From CAYXZL01 sp964469925 (GTDB lineage Bacteria; Patescibacteriota; Gracilibacteria; Absconditabacterales; Absconditicoccaceae): a stretch of DNA of 64,000 bases. Made by a program: the position numbers and the translations under genes. Numbering within the stretch: the stretch's first letter is position 1; each line of letters begins with the position of its first letter. Shown one piece after another: positions 20,564 through 31,301 of this stretch. Location: assembly GCA_964469925.1 (NCBI GenBank), contig CAYXZL010000001.1:62001-126000 (forward strand), in the 5' to 3' direction. A model generated the notes under the pieces. That model ran no database searches, had not been told where the DNA came from, and worked only from the letters and a program-made list of their open reading frames with translations.

Positions 20564-23500
20564 ATGTCATATCGTCGTCACCACCAAGTATTTTGATGAC
20601 ACTTTAAGCCCTACAAACCTTCAAAAAGCAAACGGTTCGCTATGAAACCCCTCTACCTGAAAGCCATTGTCTTGTGAGGAGTCTTGATCGTAGCCGTTGG
20701 CTTAGGACGATTGTACACAAACATTCTTAGTGCACTACCAGATGTCAATAGTGTTGAGGATATTGTATTCTCCGAATCAACAGTTATTACCGATAGATCA
20801 GGGAAAGAATTATATAAGCTCTTTCAAGAAAACAGAGAATACGTCAGGCTGGAAGATATATCTACCAACATGATCAGTGCAATCATTGCTGTAGAAGATC
20901 AGAGTTTCTGGACCAATGCAGGCATCGATCTGTGAGGTATTTTGCGTGGTATGGTATGAGTAGTAATCGGAGATACGAGTAGAGGATGAGGTTCAACAAT
21001 AACACAACAATTACTCAAAAACATCCTTTTAGACACGAGCGAAAATAAATATAAGAGGAAACTTAAAGAATGGATACTTGCAGGGAGACTAAATACGAGT
21101 ATCAAAACAGAGTTGAAGAAGGAGTATAAGCAACTCTCAGATGAGGATCTGCAACAGAAAATGAAAGAGAAAATATTAGAAATGTATCTGAATTATATTT
21201 TTCTTGGGCAAAATGCCTATTGAGTACAGGCAGCAGCTAGGACCTATTTCAATACGACAGCAGACAAGTTAACTCCCTTACAGTCAGCAATTCTAGCATC
21301 TTTGCCAAAATCACCAACCAAGCTCAATCCCTACAAAAACAAGAATTTGTTGATGGGACAGATCGTTATCAGGCAGGGCGACCAGTCAATTAATCCCCCC
21401 GACTGACTAGTAGACAGCATTATAGCAAGGATTGAGTCTAACCTCAAAAACATCAATTTCGACAAGAAATGAGCGGGTTCTTTTGTGAAAGTCATTGTTT
21501 GATTGACAGACTTTTCCATCACGCTAGACTCACAAACATACCAAGTAAGCTACGAGCCAGGGAGGAAGGACTTTTCATTGATGAATATGTTTGATGAATG
21601 ATATATAGATCAAGTGCTACTGAAGAAGGCATTTGTTGAGGGACTCAACTACAAATTTGAAGAAGGTAAAATTTCTATCAAATCACCCCACTTTATCCAT
21701 CGGATTCAAGAGCTACTAGAACAACAATATGATGAGGATGTACTGACAAAGGGTGGTTTAATCGTGAAGACAAGCCTTGATGAGCAGACGCAAGAACGAG
21801 CTGAAGCGGCGATAGCAAAAAACTACAGATCAGTCGAAGAACACTGAGGAAACAATCAAGCTATGGTTTACATCAACAGCACAAATGGTGATGTTTTAGC
21901 GTATGTCTGATCAGCAGACTACTTTAACGAAGACATTGATGGGAAAGTGGACATGGTAAGGGCTCTGAGGCAGCCGTGATCATCGATCAAGCCTTTGATC
22001 TACGCATTAGCTTTTGAGAAACTACCACTGACACTTGATAGTCCTATTTTCGACTCACCATTACAGATAGCGGGAGATAGACCAAACAATGTTGACGGGG
22101 AATTTATGTGACTGATGCCAGTCAGAAAGGCACTAGGGTTTAGTAGGAATCTGCCAACGATCAAATTTTTCCTTTCCGTTGGCGGAGAAAAGGTGGTGAA
22201 GCCGTTCCTGAAGGCACTATGACTCAAGGGCTTGTCAGAAGGCATTAGTTATGGCTACCCATTATCTATTGGGGCATGAGAGGTGCAGATGTTAGAGTTG
22301 GCAAATGCGTATATGCATCTTAGCTCATGAGGAGAGCCGGCAGTCATTAACCCAATCCTAGAAATTAGAACAAGTGATGGATCTATTGTCTACCAAAAAC
22401 AGACAGAAAAACAAAGAAGAGTCATCCCAGCAGGTATAGCCAGTTTGATTCGATCCATTTTGTCTGATCGCTCCAACTCTCCCCCAGGGTGGACCAGTTT
22501 CTTGTCAGTATCTGGTATAACAAATGCTATCAAGAGTGGAACAAGCGATGTAAAGGTCAAACAACCAGATTGATCGACTAAAATATTGCCAAGAGACGGG
22601 TGGATAGCTACCTATACCCCCTCGAGAGTAGCACTGTTCCGAGCATGAAACACTAATGGAGCACCAATGTGACAGAAGGCTTTTGGTATTACACTCAATA
22701 GTGCTGTCTGGAAAGATTTCTTTGCAAAGTTAAGAGATAATGGCTTTCTGCCAAAAGAGTCCTATCCTTTAGCAGAAATAAAGACACTCACGATCGATAA
22801 GATGACATGATTGATCGCAGGGGATGATGTGCCTTTGCCCTTGAGAGTTGACACGAAAGGATATGTGTATAATCTGCCTGCTACCGAGCCACGAAAATGA
22901 AAGATTATCAAGTATGATACAATGTGTAACGGTAAATGGGCACCATCCTTACCAGAGTCGGAAACGGCAGAGGGCTATGTCATCCCAGCATATAGTATCA
23001 TGCCAGACAATAGAGATATCGACAAAATCCAAGAGCGAATAAAGGCTGAGACAGGTTTCTTTTTGGAGGAACCAGAAACAATGTGTGAGTGAAGAGTGGC
23101 AGCTGAAGATAGTTCTATTAAGATTGATATCTTGAAGCCTGAAGCAGGGGCTAGTGTTACCAAAAATTTTGAAGTACGATACAATGTTGCAGGTCAAAGG
23201 TCTCTCAAGCACGTAAGAATCTACTTAAACGATATTGTGGTGGCAGAACAAGAGTATAAAAACGGACAAACAAGTCTAACAGATATCAAGGCTATTGTGT
23301 GATATGCAGGAATACAACCGGGAGATCAACTCATCACAATAGAAGCGGTTGACCAAGATGGGTATTACAATAAGCAGTCCATTCCTGTTAAACTGTGACT
23401 AGGAGATATCAATCCCCCCTTTATCTTAGAGGATAAGATCAAAATAGAAAAACAGCCAGATGGGAAGCTGAAGGTCTACCTCCTTTTCTCTGACACAGAA

Positions 23501-23665
23501 TCGGTAGTGAAGTGAGGGTCAATATTTATAGACGGAGTAGAGACAAGCTTCAAAGACAATTTGGTAAGTTTTATCATCGTCCCTGGTCAAAAAATAACCT
23601 ATAGTGTAGAAGATATCTATGGAAATAAAAAATCAGACGAATTGATTTTGAAATTAGGAAACTAA
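20564..23665 (+). CDS. class A penicillin-binding protein, PBP1A-like
   Basis: The 1033-residue protein has a basic cytoplasmic tail, a TM anchor (about 34-52), a GT51 glycosyltransferase domain (catalytic Glu in AVEDQSFW; RGGGSTITQQLLKN) and a transpeptidase domain. The transpeptidase active site is RQPGSSIKP with Gly from TGA (SxxK), then SRN (SxN) and KSGTSD (KTG-type). About 200 extra C-terminal residues form beta-rich, Ig-like modules. It polymerises and cross-links peptidoglycan. CGA at 22640-22642 lies in ALF-x-AGNTNGAPM, where the family has Trp (VWVGN). ATG 20564 is preferred over ATG 20642 because it adds the basic cytoplasmic segment before the anchor. Confidence 0.94.
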
Positions 23666-23729
23666 AGACTTGATGATAAAGGATCGTGCTTGAAGATACT
23701 GATTTTGTTTTTAAAAACACCAAATTATT

Positions 23730-24014
23730 ATGAGCGATTTTAACGAAAATTTAAAGTGTATAAAAAAGGATTTTCAAAAAACAAAAGCCAACACTAATTA
23801 TCTGTTCTATTGAGTATGTATCTTGGTTCGAATATTGTGGTTTCAAGAAGTTTTCTCAGAATGAGTGATGTTAAGGATCTGAATGATTGCATGAATTTGA
23901 TGAATTGCTTTAATACTTACTCATGTTTCAGCCGATATGAAATATTTAGAAAAAAGAATTGAAAATATTGAGTCTGAGATAAAGGATATCAATGAGGAAC
24001 TTGAACAAAAATAA
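23730..24014 (+). CDS. small membrane protein with coiled-coil tail
   Basis: The 94-residue protein has a charged N-terminal stretch, two hydrophobic segments (about 26-41 and 47-65, the second Gly/Ile-rich with several TGA codons) and a C-terminal helix with heptad spacing (LEKRIENIESEIKDINEELEQ). The topology would place both ends on one side. No family is recognised. It follows the PBP1A gene by 64 bp on the same strand and could act in the envelope. Confidence 0.7.
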
Positions 24015-24075
24015 AATAATACATAAAGTAATGCAGTTAACCTAACAACAGAGAAGAGCCTAATGAACCTTAGCA

Positions 24076-25053
24076 TTAAGGTATTTTCGTCGTATCAAAA
24101 AAGACAAGATTTGGGTTTGTTTTGACCAAAAGAAGATCGTCTTCTCAATCAAAAAAATACTTTGCACCTAACTGCTCTGCCAAAAAATTGTATTTCTTTT
24201 TCATGACCTCGCTCCTAGTAGCGAAATAACGAAACAATGCATTGTGAGTCAAAAAGAGATTGAAGCATTCCGAAAGGTCCTCAAAGGTGTTTGTCTGTCC
24301 ATAATTACTACAAAAATCCATCTGTCCAACACCCGCTTTTCTGATACTTTCAGCATCCCAACTCAATCTGTAAAAGTTGAGTGATGGATCATCGACACTA
24401 AAAACCTGATTACCAAATTCGGTGAATGTCTCATGTTTTTTGCTAGAACTACCAACAATCACACCCAAATCTACAACATGGCCAAGCTCATGAATCAAAA
24501 TCTCCATATATTCTCTATAGCTTTTGATTGAGCCTAGGTTGATGGTGAGAGAATCTTTCACTGCGTACCCTCTCCTCCCATCATTAGTGGTAAGAGCAAG
24601 TTTGTTGAGTACGTTACTAATCTTATGCGGGCTGATAAGATATCTATCAAGCCTGGCCAAAATCAAAACGCCCATGCCCTGATAAAAAAAACGATCTTGC
24701 TCAGACAGTCAAGAAGGTAACGAAACAATACTACAATAGGAGGCATACGCACGACACAGCTTGTCAAGTACGCTTTGATAGTCAGGAGCTCAGGGAGCTG
24801 CTCCGTGAGACTGAGGCTCTTCTAGTTCCCTGAGTATGTGCTGCATCAAGCTATTAATTGCTTCTTGGTTGCCACTACCAACCTTCTCCATGAGTCATTC
24901 AGTAAGATCTGGATTAGTAGCGTAGTCAGTCCTTTTCAGTGAGGGTGCAATAATGGCAAAAAATACGAGAGCTCACAAACCAAAACCAAGTATAAAAATC
25001 ACTACTTGGAAAAAGACAGGAGAAAAACTGACCTTAGGTGCGCGCTTGTCCAT
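24076..25053 (-). CDS. membrane-anchored zinc metallopeptidase-like protein
   Basis: The 325-residue protein has an N-terminal anchor (about 15-40), a linker, and an extracytoplasmic domain with ILIHELGHVVDLG near residues 205-217. This is an HExxH zinc site with the extra G-H spacing of gluzincin/ATLF-like proteases. The last 24 codons lie beyond a TGA at 24145-24147. A downstream Glu ligand may be in LSECFNLF. No known family name is evident. The start overlaps the end of the upstream exonuclease gene by 20 bp, so the two are coupled. An exported protease fits the surface-active gene set. Confidence 0.7.
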
Positions 25054-27187
25054 AATAGTCTACGTCAGCTAAAACAACCCTTTCCATAGGACCAGATGCG
25101 TTATACACCACAATTGTATCAAGTTTTACCATCTTTGCAAACAAGTGCAGCAGAAAGTAATATCATCAAATGATAATCTTTTTGCCAGTCAGGGATTGTG
25201 CCAGATAGGTGATTTTCCCAACTCAGCCGTTAATATTTTCGACAAAAAAAACGTAATGTGAGAGTTCTCATTGGGAGTAAACTTCAAAAAAACGCCTGGA
25301 TTCTTCCTTGATGTTGCTAAGGAGAAAGATGCAGTCTCATGGGATTGATCAGTCACTAATGCCACGAGCTATAGCCTGCATATCCCTAAGTGTGACGATA
25401 TCTCAGCCTTTTTGGCTATTTGCTTTGCTGATAGGGCTAAGTGGAGGGAAGTTAGCTCTCTGGTTGGATAAGAAAAGAACAAAATGTTTATCGAAAAGAC
25501 TTTTGAATTCTTGAAAATCAATATAAGTATTTGCAAGGCAAAAGCTGTAATGAAGATATCTATTGTCCTTCATGATTTTTTCTACAACAACGATATGGTC
25601 AACGATTTCTAGCAGTGTATTATACTCACGAACGAGCTGATAGTGTGCATCGGTATCAATGAGGTCAATAGTGCTTCTGAAAAGTTGAGCAAGTCTTGGC
25701 CAGAGTTGCTGTGTTTGGAAAAAAGAACTGTCGTGCAAAATGGGTCAGAGTTCGAGCTTTTTGTTTGGCTTTCCAACAAAATGCTTCGTTATTTCAATGC
25801 TCAAACTACCCAAAAACACCAAGAAGCAATGTTTGAGCTCATAAAGTGAGTCTACAACGGTTTTGTAAACATGTTTATTTTCTAGCTCCATAAGCCTATG
25901 ATAGCGGTAGTGTGCAGCCTCAATGAGGTCAACTACATAATCCAAGTCCAAAGTCTGTGAATGATATCCATTATAGCTATAGTGCCACCGATCAGAGTCC
26001 AAGAAAAAAACACGGTGTTTGCGGTACCTCTCATCGCCTAAGAGGCTATATAGTCATCAGTGGGTACATAATATGCGAGTGGCTATGCCGTGTTCTCACT
26101 CTTTTTTTACTAATCCAAAGACACTATAATCTCACCTAGTATGGAGATCAAGAACGCGAAGTCATTGGTGGTGATGAGAAAGGTATAAGAGGACAAAGCT
26201 TATTTCACTATCAGACAGATCCTTGCAGTGGACTAGTTGACTAAAAAGTTCGTGATCGATGTACTGTTCTTGTTTTGCAAAACCAACATCGTTATAGCCT
26301 TGCTTGTCCAGTAGTGCTTTGACAAATTCAACCTTTTGTCTGGTGTGAAAGGCAAGAATGCAGGGTTCGTTGGAAACCAAGAGACTAAGGAGAGATGGAA
26401 GTGATTGGTTGCCACAGTATAAGCTGTCAGTAGAATTAAGACTTGTAATATCAAAAACGATAGAGGGATCTACCAGTATTTTTTGTTTTGGACGGGCGAT
26501 AGGCTTTTGGAGAATGGGTACTTCAAGGGTGCTATGATCTTTCCCGAAAAGAAAGGGAAAAGAAGGAGATTGTAATACAATTCCATCTAATCAAGGATAT
26601 TTCTCGGATAATTCGATGATACGATGAATGAGATAGCGGAACAGTCAAAGAGCTTTGACACTATCATGCAGTGCATCGTGAGGACCAGTTAAATCATGGC
26701 TTCTTTTTTTCAACTCCTGTTCAAAACATTCGGTATGAGTCTTGACGGCATCTATTTCGCACAAAACCTCCAAAGCATAGCTTGGAGGATAGTGGATGAG
26801 TGCCTGGCTAAGCGAGAATGTGTCTGCGTAACGAGGGAAAGTTATGTCTAGGCATTGTTTGAGAATGGCCAAGTCAAACATCACATTGTGCCCGACAATA
26901 ATATCGCTCGGACTTAACAAGGTTGATAAATGTTTACCAACGGCCTGTTTTTCTGGTGCTCATGAAAGCTGTTGAAGCTCTAGTCAGGTGATGTAACCAA
27001 CCACATGCTTAAGTTCTTTGATATCCTTGTTTGGCTTGATGAGCTGAGCGTAGACATCAGTAATAAGGAAATCGGGATTAGCAATAACAAGTCAAACCTG
27101 AATTGGTTCATCTTTCTGGGTGTCCAATCAGGTTGTTTCGAAGTCAATGCTAACAAAACGAGTATTGCGATTAATAGAGAGTGTCAT
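25034..27187 (-). CDS. DnaQ-like 3'-5' exonuclease with a DinG-like, apparently degenerate tail
   Basis: The 717-residue protein begins with a DEDD exonuclease domain: RFVSIDFETTGLD (ExoI, Asp/Glu near 13-15), IVGHNVMFDLAIL (ExoII) and LTGPHDALHDSVKAL (ExoIII His/Asp). About 500 residues follow. Their order loosely matches DinG/XPD helicases: a TRILCTHGGLYSLL segment like the NHxLL strand and RVFFLDSDRW where DEAH should be. No Walker A GKT and no DEAH are found. DnaQ-DinG fusions exist in Firmicutes, so this may be a fusion whose ATPase has decayed. It is divergent from dnaX (132 bp between starts). Confidence 0.7.
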
Positions 27188-27319
27188 GCTATGATAGGGT
27201 CTCAAAACACAGAAGAAAAACACAAGGAAGTGGATTCTTCGTTTTTTCCTCGAAATAGATACTACGATCACTAGTATCACTAGAATAACAAAGTTTTTAG
27301 GCAAAACAACACGCAAAAT

Positions 27320-28753
27320 ATGTCCCGAGCAATTAAATACCGTCCTCAAACATTCGATACACTCGTTGCACAAGATCACATCAAAACTATTTTGAAGCAA
27401 CAAGTACTTAATCGCAATAATAAGGCTAATTATTTGTTTTTTTGACCAAGGTGAACGGGCAAAACCTCCACAGCAAGAATCCTCGCTAAAGCACTTAACT
27501 GTACCGACTTGCACGGCGGCAATCCCTGTAATCAATGTGTCAGTTGCAGGTTGATAGACGAGACTAGGACGCTCGACTTTGTCGAGATAGATGCAGCGTC
27601 GCACACGGGAGTAGACAATATTAGAGAGGAGATTATTGAAAAAGCACTCTATCATCCAACGACCTTGAAAAAAAAGATATACATTATTGATGAAGTACAC
27701 ATGCTCTCAAAGGGCGCGTTCAATGCTTTACTGAAGATTATGGAAGAACCACCTAGCTATATGACCTTTATACTCGCAACGACAGAGATACATAAGATTC
27801 CCGAAACCATTATCTCCCGTTGTCAGATATTCCAGTTCAAAAAATTCTCCGTCACAGAAATAGTTGAAAGACTACAATACATAGCACAGCAAGAAAATAT
27901 CAATGCAGAGGTGGAAGCCTTACGTCTGATAGCAAAACTAGCAGACGGCGTTATGCGTGACGCTAACAAATACCTTGAACAGGTAAGTGTTCTTGGTGAT
28001 GTCAGTGTCGAGCATGTGACTAATTATCTTTGAATTGCTGGAGACCAGCAGCTATCCGATTTGTTGGAGACAATCAAGTCAGGGCAGCGAGAAAATGTTC
28101 TGAGCATTGTCGATGGTTTACAGCAGTGATGAGTAGAACTATCCCAGTTTGCTAAGCAAATGTTATCCTACCTCAATGATCACTTCCTCAATGATCCAGG
28201 ATTCTATGCACGCATGACGGCACTTTTTTCTGATATTATTATGCAAATCAAATATTATCCAGAACCGCTATTGACCTACAAAACCCACATCTATCAGTAT
28301 CTCTTTGATTCTGGCACAAACACGAAAGATGGCAGTACTAACACACCAGTAAAACCAAGCAATACAGCCCTAGCATGAGAATCAAAAACAGAAAACAAAA
28401 TCACTAAAGCAGACGATCAGGACAGTTTCCAGCAAGAAAAGAAAACAGACACAGAAAAAACTGACCTGTCAGTTCCTGTTGATGTGAGTGATTACGAGGC
28501 CATAAAGGCAAAACTCGTTAGCAACGTAGAAAGTAAGTCTTTGGCGACCATGATGGAGAAAAACACAATAATCAAAGATATCAGCAACGATACACTCCAT
28601 CTGATCGTCATCAATAAAATGGCAGAGATCTCGCTCAATAAAGACGATGTTAAACAAAGGTTAGAAAGGATCTTGACTGAGTTATTGGCGAGGTCCATAA
28701 GACTGAGACTTGAGTATATGAAAAAAGAAGACTACTTCGCATCGCTCATGTAA
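27320..28753 (+). CDS. dnaX: DNA polymerase III subunit gamma/tau
   Basis: The 477-residue clamp-loader ATPase has Walker A GPRGTGKTS near residues 43-51, where both the first and second Gly are TGA. It also has a zinc-binding Cys set (CTDLHGGNPCNQCVSC), Walker B IYIIDEVHML, sensor 1 LATTE and the SRCQ arginine finger. A low-complexity linker (about 330-390) leads to a short tau-like C-terminus. The protein loads the sliding clamp and links polymerase with helicase. There is no clear slippery A/T run for a gamma frameshift, though the linker is A-rich. Confidence 0.95.
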
Positions 28754-28894
28754 TATTTTTGAAAAACAAGAAAAATGGGGAATGGGAAAACAAGAAAGGT
28801 ATTGACTCAGAAGAGAAAGGGAGTATGGTGCTAGGGAGTAGTAGTCTCTCACATTCCCTTGATCCTCTACTTTTATTTACAACATAGGTTGAAA

Positions 28895-29089
28895 ATGACA
28901 ATAAATGTTCTAGTGTTAGAGCAAGATGGACCAACTTGAAAAGCTGGCGATTATGGTTTGTTTCAGATTCTTTCCGAAAAATACGAAGCCTCACATGCAT
29001 GAGAAACTCCTTGTCCTCAATGAGGAAATCACAATTGGAAAACAACATACTGAGTGACATATTGCACAAAATGCAAGACGACCGCATAA
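28895..29089 (+). CDS. small putative zinc-binding protein
   Basis: The 64-residue protein has ETPCPQGGNHNW and YCTKCK near the C-terminus, a plausible CxnH/CxxC zinc knuckle. Four TGA codons are read as Gly. It lies 141 bp after dnaX on the same strand. No family is recognised; the zinc site is inferred from spacing only. Confidence 0.55.
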
Positions 29090-29116
29090 CTAAGGCTTGA
29101 CTATATGTTTTTATAA

Positions 29117-29150
29117 ACAAAAAAACCGGGATATTTTTTTTGAACATCCC
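29117..29150 (-). terminator. terminator after rsmI
   Basis: On the minus strand GGGAT (29150-29146) pairs with ATCCC (29132-29128), and the second arm is followed by GG and a run of seven U. It lies 27 bp downstream of the rsmI stop. The loop is rather long (13 nt). Confidence 0.6.
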
Positions 29151-29176
29151 AAGTCTTATAGGAGACAAAAAACTAG

Positions 29177-29848
29177 CTAACTTTTACTAAATCCAATCAC
29201 AAACTCACCTTTGAGAGGAATCGCTTTGTTTGCTATCATATGGATAACTTCGGCTATCGGTGCAGTAATGATTTGTTCATGCATCTTGCTAATCTCTCTA
29301 CTCATACTGACGGTGCCACGAAATCACAAGCTGTAGATTTGTTCAAGGGTTTTCTCTAGTCTATGTACCGATTCATAGACAAAAACTGGCATTGAAGAGT
29401 TGATAATTGATTGGAGGGCTGTTTGTCTTCATTTTTTGGTCGGTAGAAAACCCAAAAAAACAAACTTCGAGGTATCAAAGGCTGCAGATACTACAGCTGG
29501 AATCAGTGCGTTTGGACCAGGAAATACAGTATAGGATATGGAGTGCTGATGACAAAGCTCAATGAGTCTTTTGCCTGGGTCACTCAGTCCAGGCGTGCCA
29601 GCATCGCTAACAAGACCAACGTCATGCTCTTGCAATAATCTGACAAAAAAGCTAAGCTTCGAATCGTTCGTAAAGCTCGTTAACGAGTAAAAGTTTATCT
29701 TCTGATAATCTATATCGAGTAATTTCAGCAACTTCTTGGTGTGTCTGGTGTCTTCACAGATCAGGTGTGATAACATTTGGATTGCATCCATAGACCTTTT
29801 CGTCATATCGTCAATGTTTCCGACGGGTGTTGGTAAAATGTAAAGCAT
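29177..29848 (-). CDS. rsmI: 16S rRNA (cytidine(1402)-2'-O)-methyltransferase
   Basis: The 223-residue SAM-dependent enzyme 2'-O-methylates C1402 in the decoding centre. It starts MLYILPTPVGNIDDMT, matching the family LYxVxTPIGNLxDxT, then has EDTRHTKKLL, GLVSDAGTPGLSDPG (SAM-binding) and FPGPNALIPAVVSA. Start ATG 29848 is chosen because the upstream in-frame extension is not conserved. One TGA is read as Gly in LPTKKG, where RsmI has xKxGxR. The family is usually about 270-290 residues, so this one is on the short side. Confidence 0.94.
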
Positions 29849-29927
29849 CAACGGATGCACTAGTGATAAAACTTGTATGCAAACAAGAGGCAACCTATAA
29901 TACAAGCGTTTACTCCCTTTCTATACC

Positions 29928-30842
29928 ATGTGGTATATTATCATTATCGCTCTATTTTTGGGTATAAGTTACCTAACGGCTAGAGCATTACTACTAAACG
30001 ATCTCTTCAAAAAGAGGAAACCGTCAGAGTACACAGATCTACTAGCTGGATATGACTATAGAGATATAGCATTCAAAAACAAACAAGGAAAGCTATTGCG
30101 TGGCTGGTTCATCAAAGCCAATATCAACCCAAACAACAAAACACTAATCGTTCTCCATGAGCGGCTATGATCCCGTTTAACAATCATCGAGCAGATAAAG
30201 TTCTTTTTAGACAGTGGTTATCATGTGTTTACCTATGATCAAAGGTCACACGGTGATAGTGAGTGTCAGATCATCACATACGGTTTAGAAGAAGGAGATG
30301 ATCTATCTTGTGCAATAGCCTATGCTAAGACCATTGTAGATATCAACCAAGATCTGTTATGAGCTATTGGATACAATATGGGTGGCTGTGCTATGGTATG
30401 TGCACCAGACCACGAGCAATGACAGGTTTTCAAGGCAATGGTGTTAGAGGGCATAGATGCACACGCCTATGAAGTTGCTAACAAAATGCTTAATAAAAAA
30501 CTATGAATGGTGCTAGGACCAGTAATGGGACGACTTTTCTTTAGTGTCGGCTGTTTGCTGCTGACATGAGGAAAATTCTTTCACGAAAAAATGATGAAAT
30601 CAATGTTGCGACTTCACCACACGCCAAAACTCTTGATTCAGTGAACAAACGATAAGTTGGTAACGGCAGACAATGCCCAAAAGATAGCAAAGATTGCACC
30701 AAACCCTGTCCGAGTACGAAGATCAGAGGACGCAGGTCATGTAAACAGTTTCTTTGTCAATCCTGAAAAATATAGAAACAAAGTGTTGGGATTCCTACAA
30801 GAGCATATGCAGACAGAAGAAATAGAAGAGCCTTTTCATTAA
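29928..30842 (+). CDS. alpha/beta hydrolase, membrane-anchored
   Basis: The 304-residue protein has an N-terminal membrane helix (about 2-22) and an alpha/beta hydrolase fold: YHVFTYDQRSHGDSE (oxyanion-side RxHGxS), the nucleophile elbow, TNDKLV (acid loop) and DAGHVNSFF (catalytic His). The elbow reads GYNMGG: the usual Ser of GxSxG is Asn (AAT), so the protein may be inactive or use another mechanism. CGG at 30162-30164 in LHE-x-LGSRL lies where many hydrolases have HGW. The substrate is unknown. It is divergent from rsmI (79 bp) and overlaps the next gene's end by 4 bp. Confidence 0.82.
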
Positions 30843-31117
30843 TGCACTGAGTATCCTAGCATCAGGAGTCTCCCCAATAGGAGAATCCACAATAGAACAA
30901 TGAGTCGGAATTTCCACAGAAATCAAGACTTGATGGTTTTGTGTCTAAACAGGGACATACCAACAAACGCACCAAAAAATCAACCCAAAACACTCATTGT
31001 CAGTAACTTTTTTTCACTGATACGTCGCTGTTGGGTCACAGCTCTCCTTTTATCTATTCCAAACAAAACAAAAGTAGCGATATTGACGATGATGAGATAG
31101 TATCAAATGACTACCAT
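30839..31117 (-). CDS. DUF1294 small membrane protein
   Basis: The 92-residue protein has three hydrophobic segments and the DUF1294 pattern: FVLFGIDKRRAV after the first span, RRISEKKLLTMSVLGGFFGAFVGMSLFRHKT with the second, and a third span at the end. Three TGA codons are read as Gly, including one in LGGFFGA and one just after HKTIKS. Function in the family is unknown; it often sits beside DNA-repair or cold-shock genes. It is convergent with the hydrolase gene. Bases 31118-31301 upstream hold no convincing gene. Confidence 0.85.
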
Positions 31118-31301
31118 ACAAGGAAAACAAGAAATGAAGACACAAAACCAATGATAAGTAAGCAGCATCACAAAACAATACAAGCATACACTTTCCAATA
31201 ACTGTCAAAGCTGGTTACAATACAACAGGACAGTGGTTTGCAATACGAGGAACAACGAAATACAATGGTAAAAGCAGGCTTTAGGCAGTACAATTCTCCT
31301 C

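Noticed and set aside
27128..27700. 190-residue minus-strand ORF (standard code)
   Set aside because: It runs antisense to dnaX and into the exonuclease N-terminus; only its last few codons are real (start of the exonuclease). dnaX on the plus strand has full motifs.
31118..31301. short plus-strand peptide ending AIRGTTKYNGKSRL before the CARDB gene
   Set aside because: No start codon after the preceding TAA and only about 40 codons; could be a gene remnant but not supportable.
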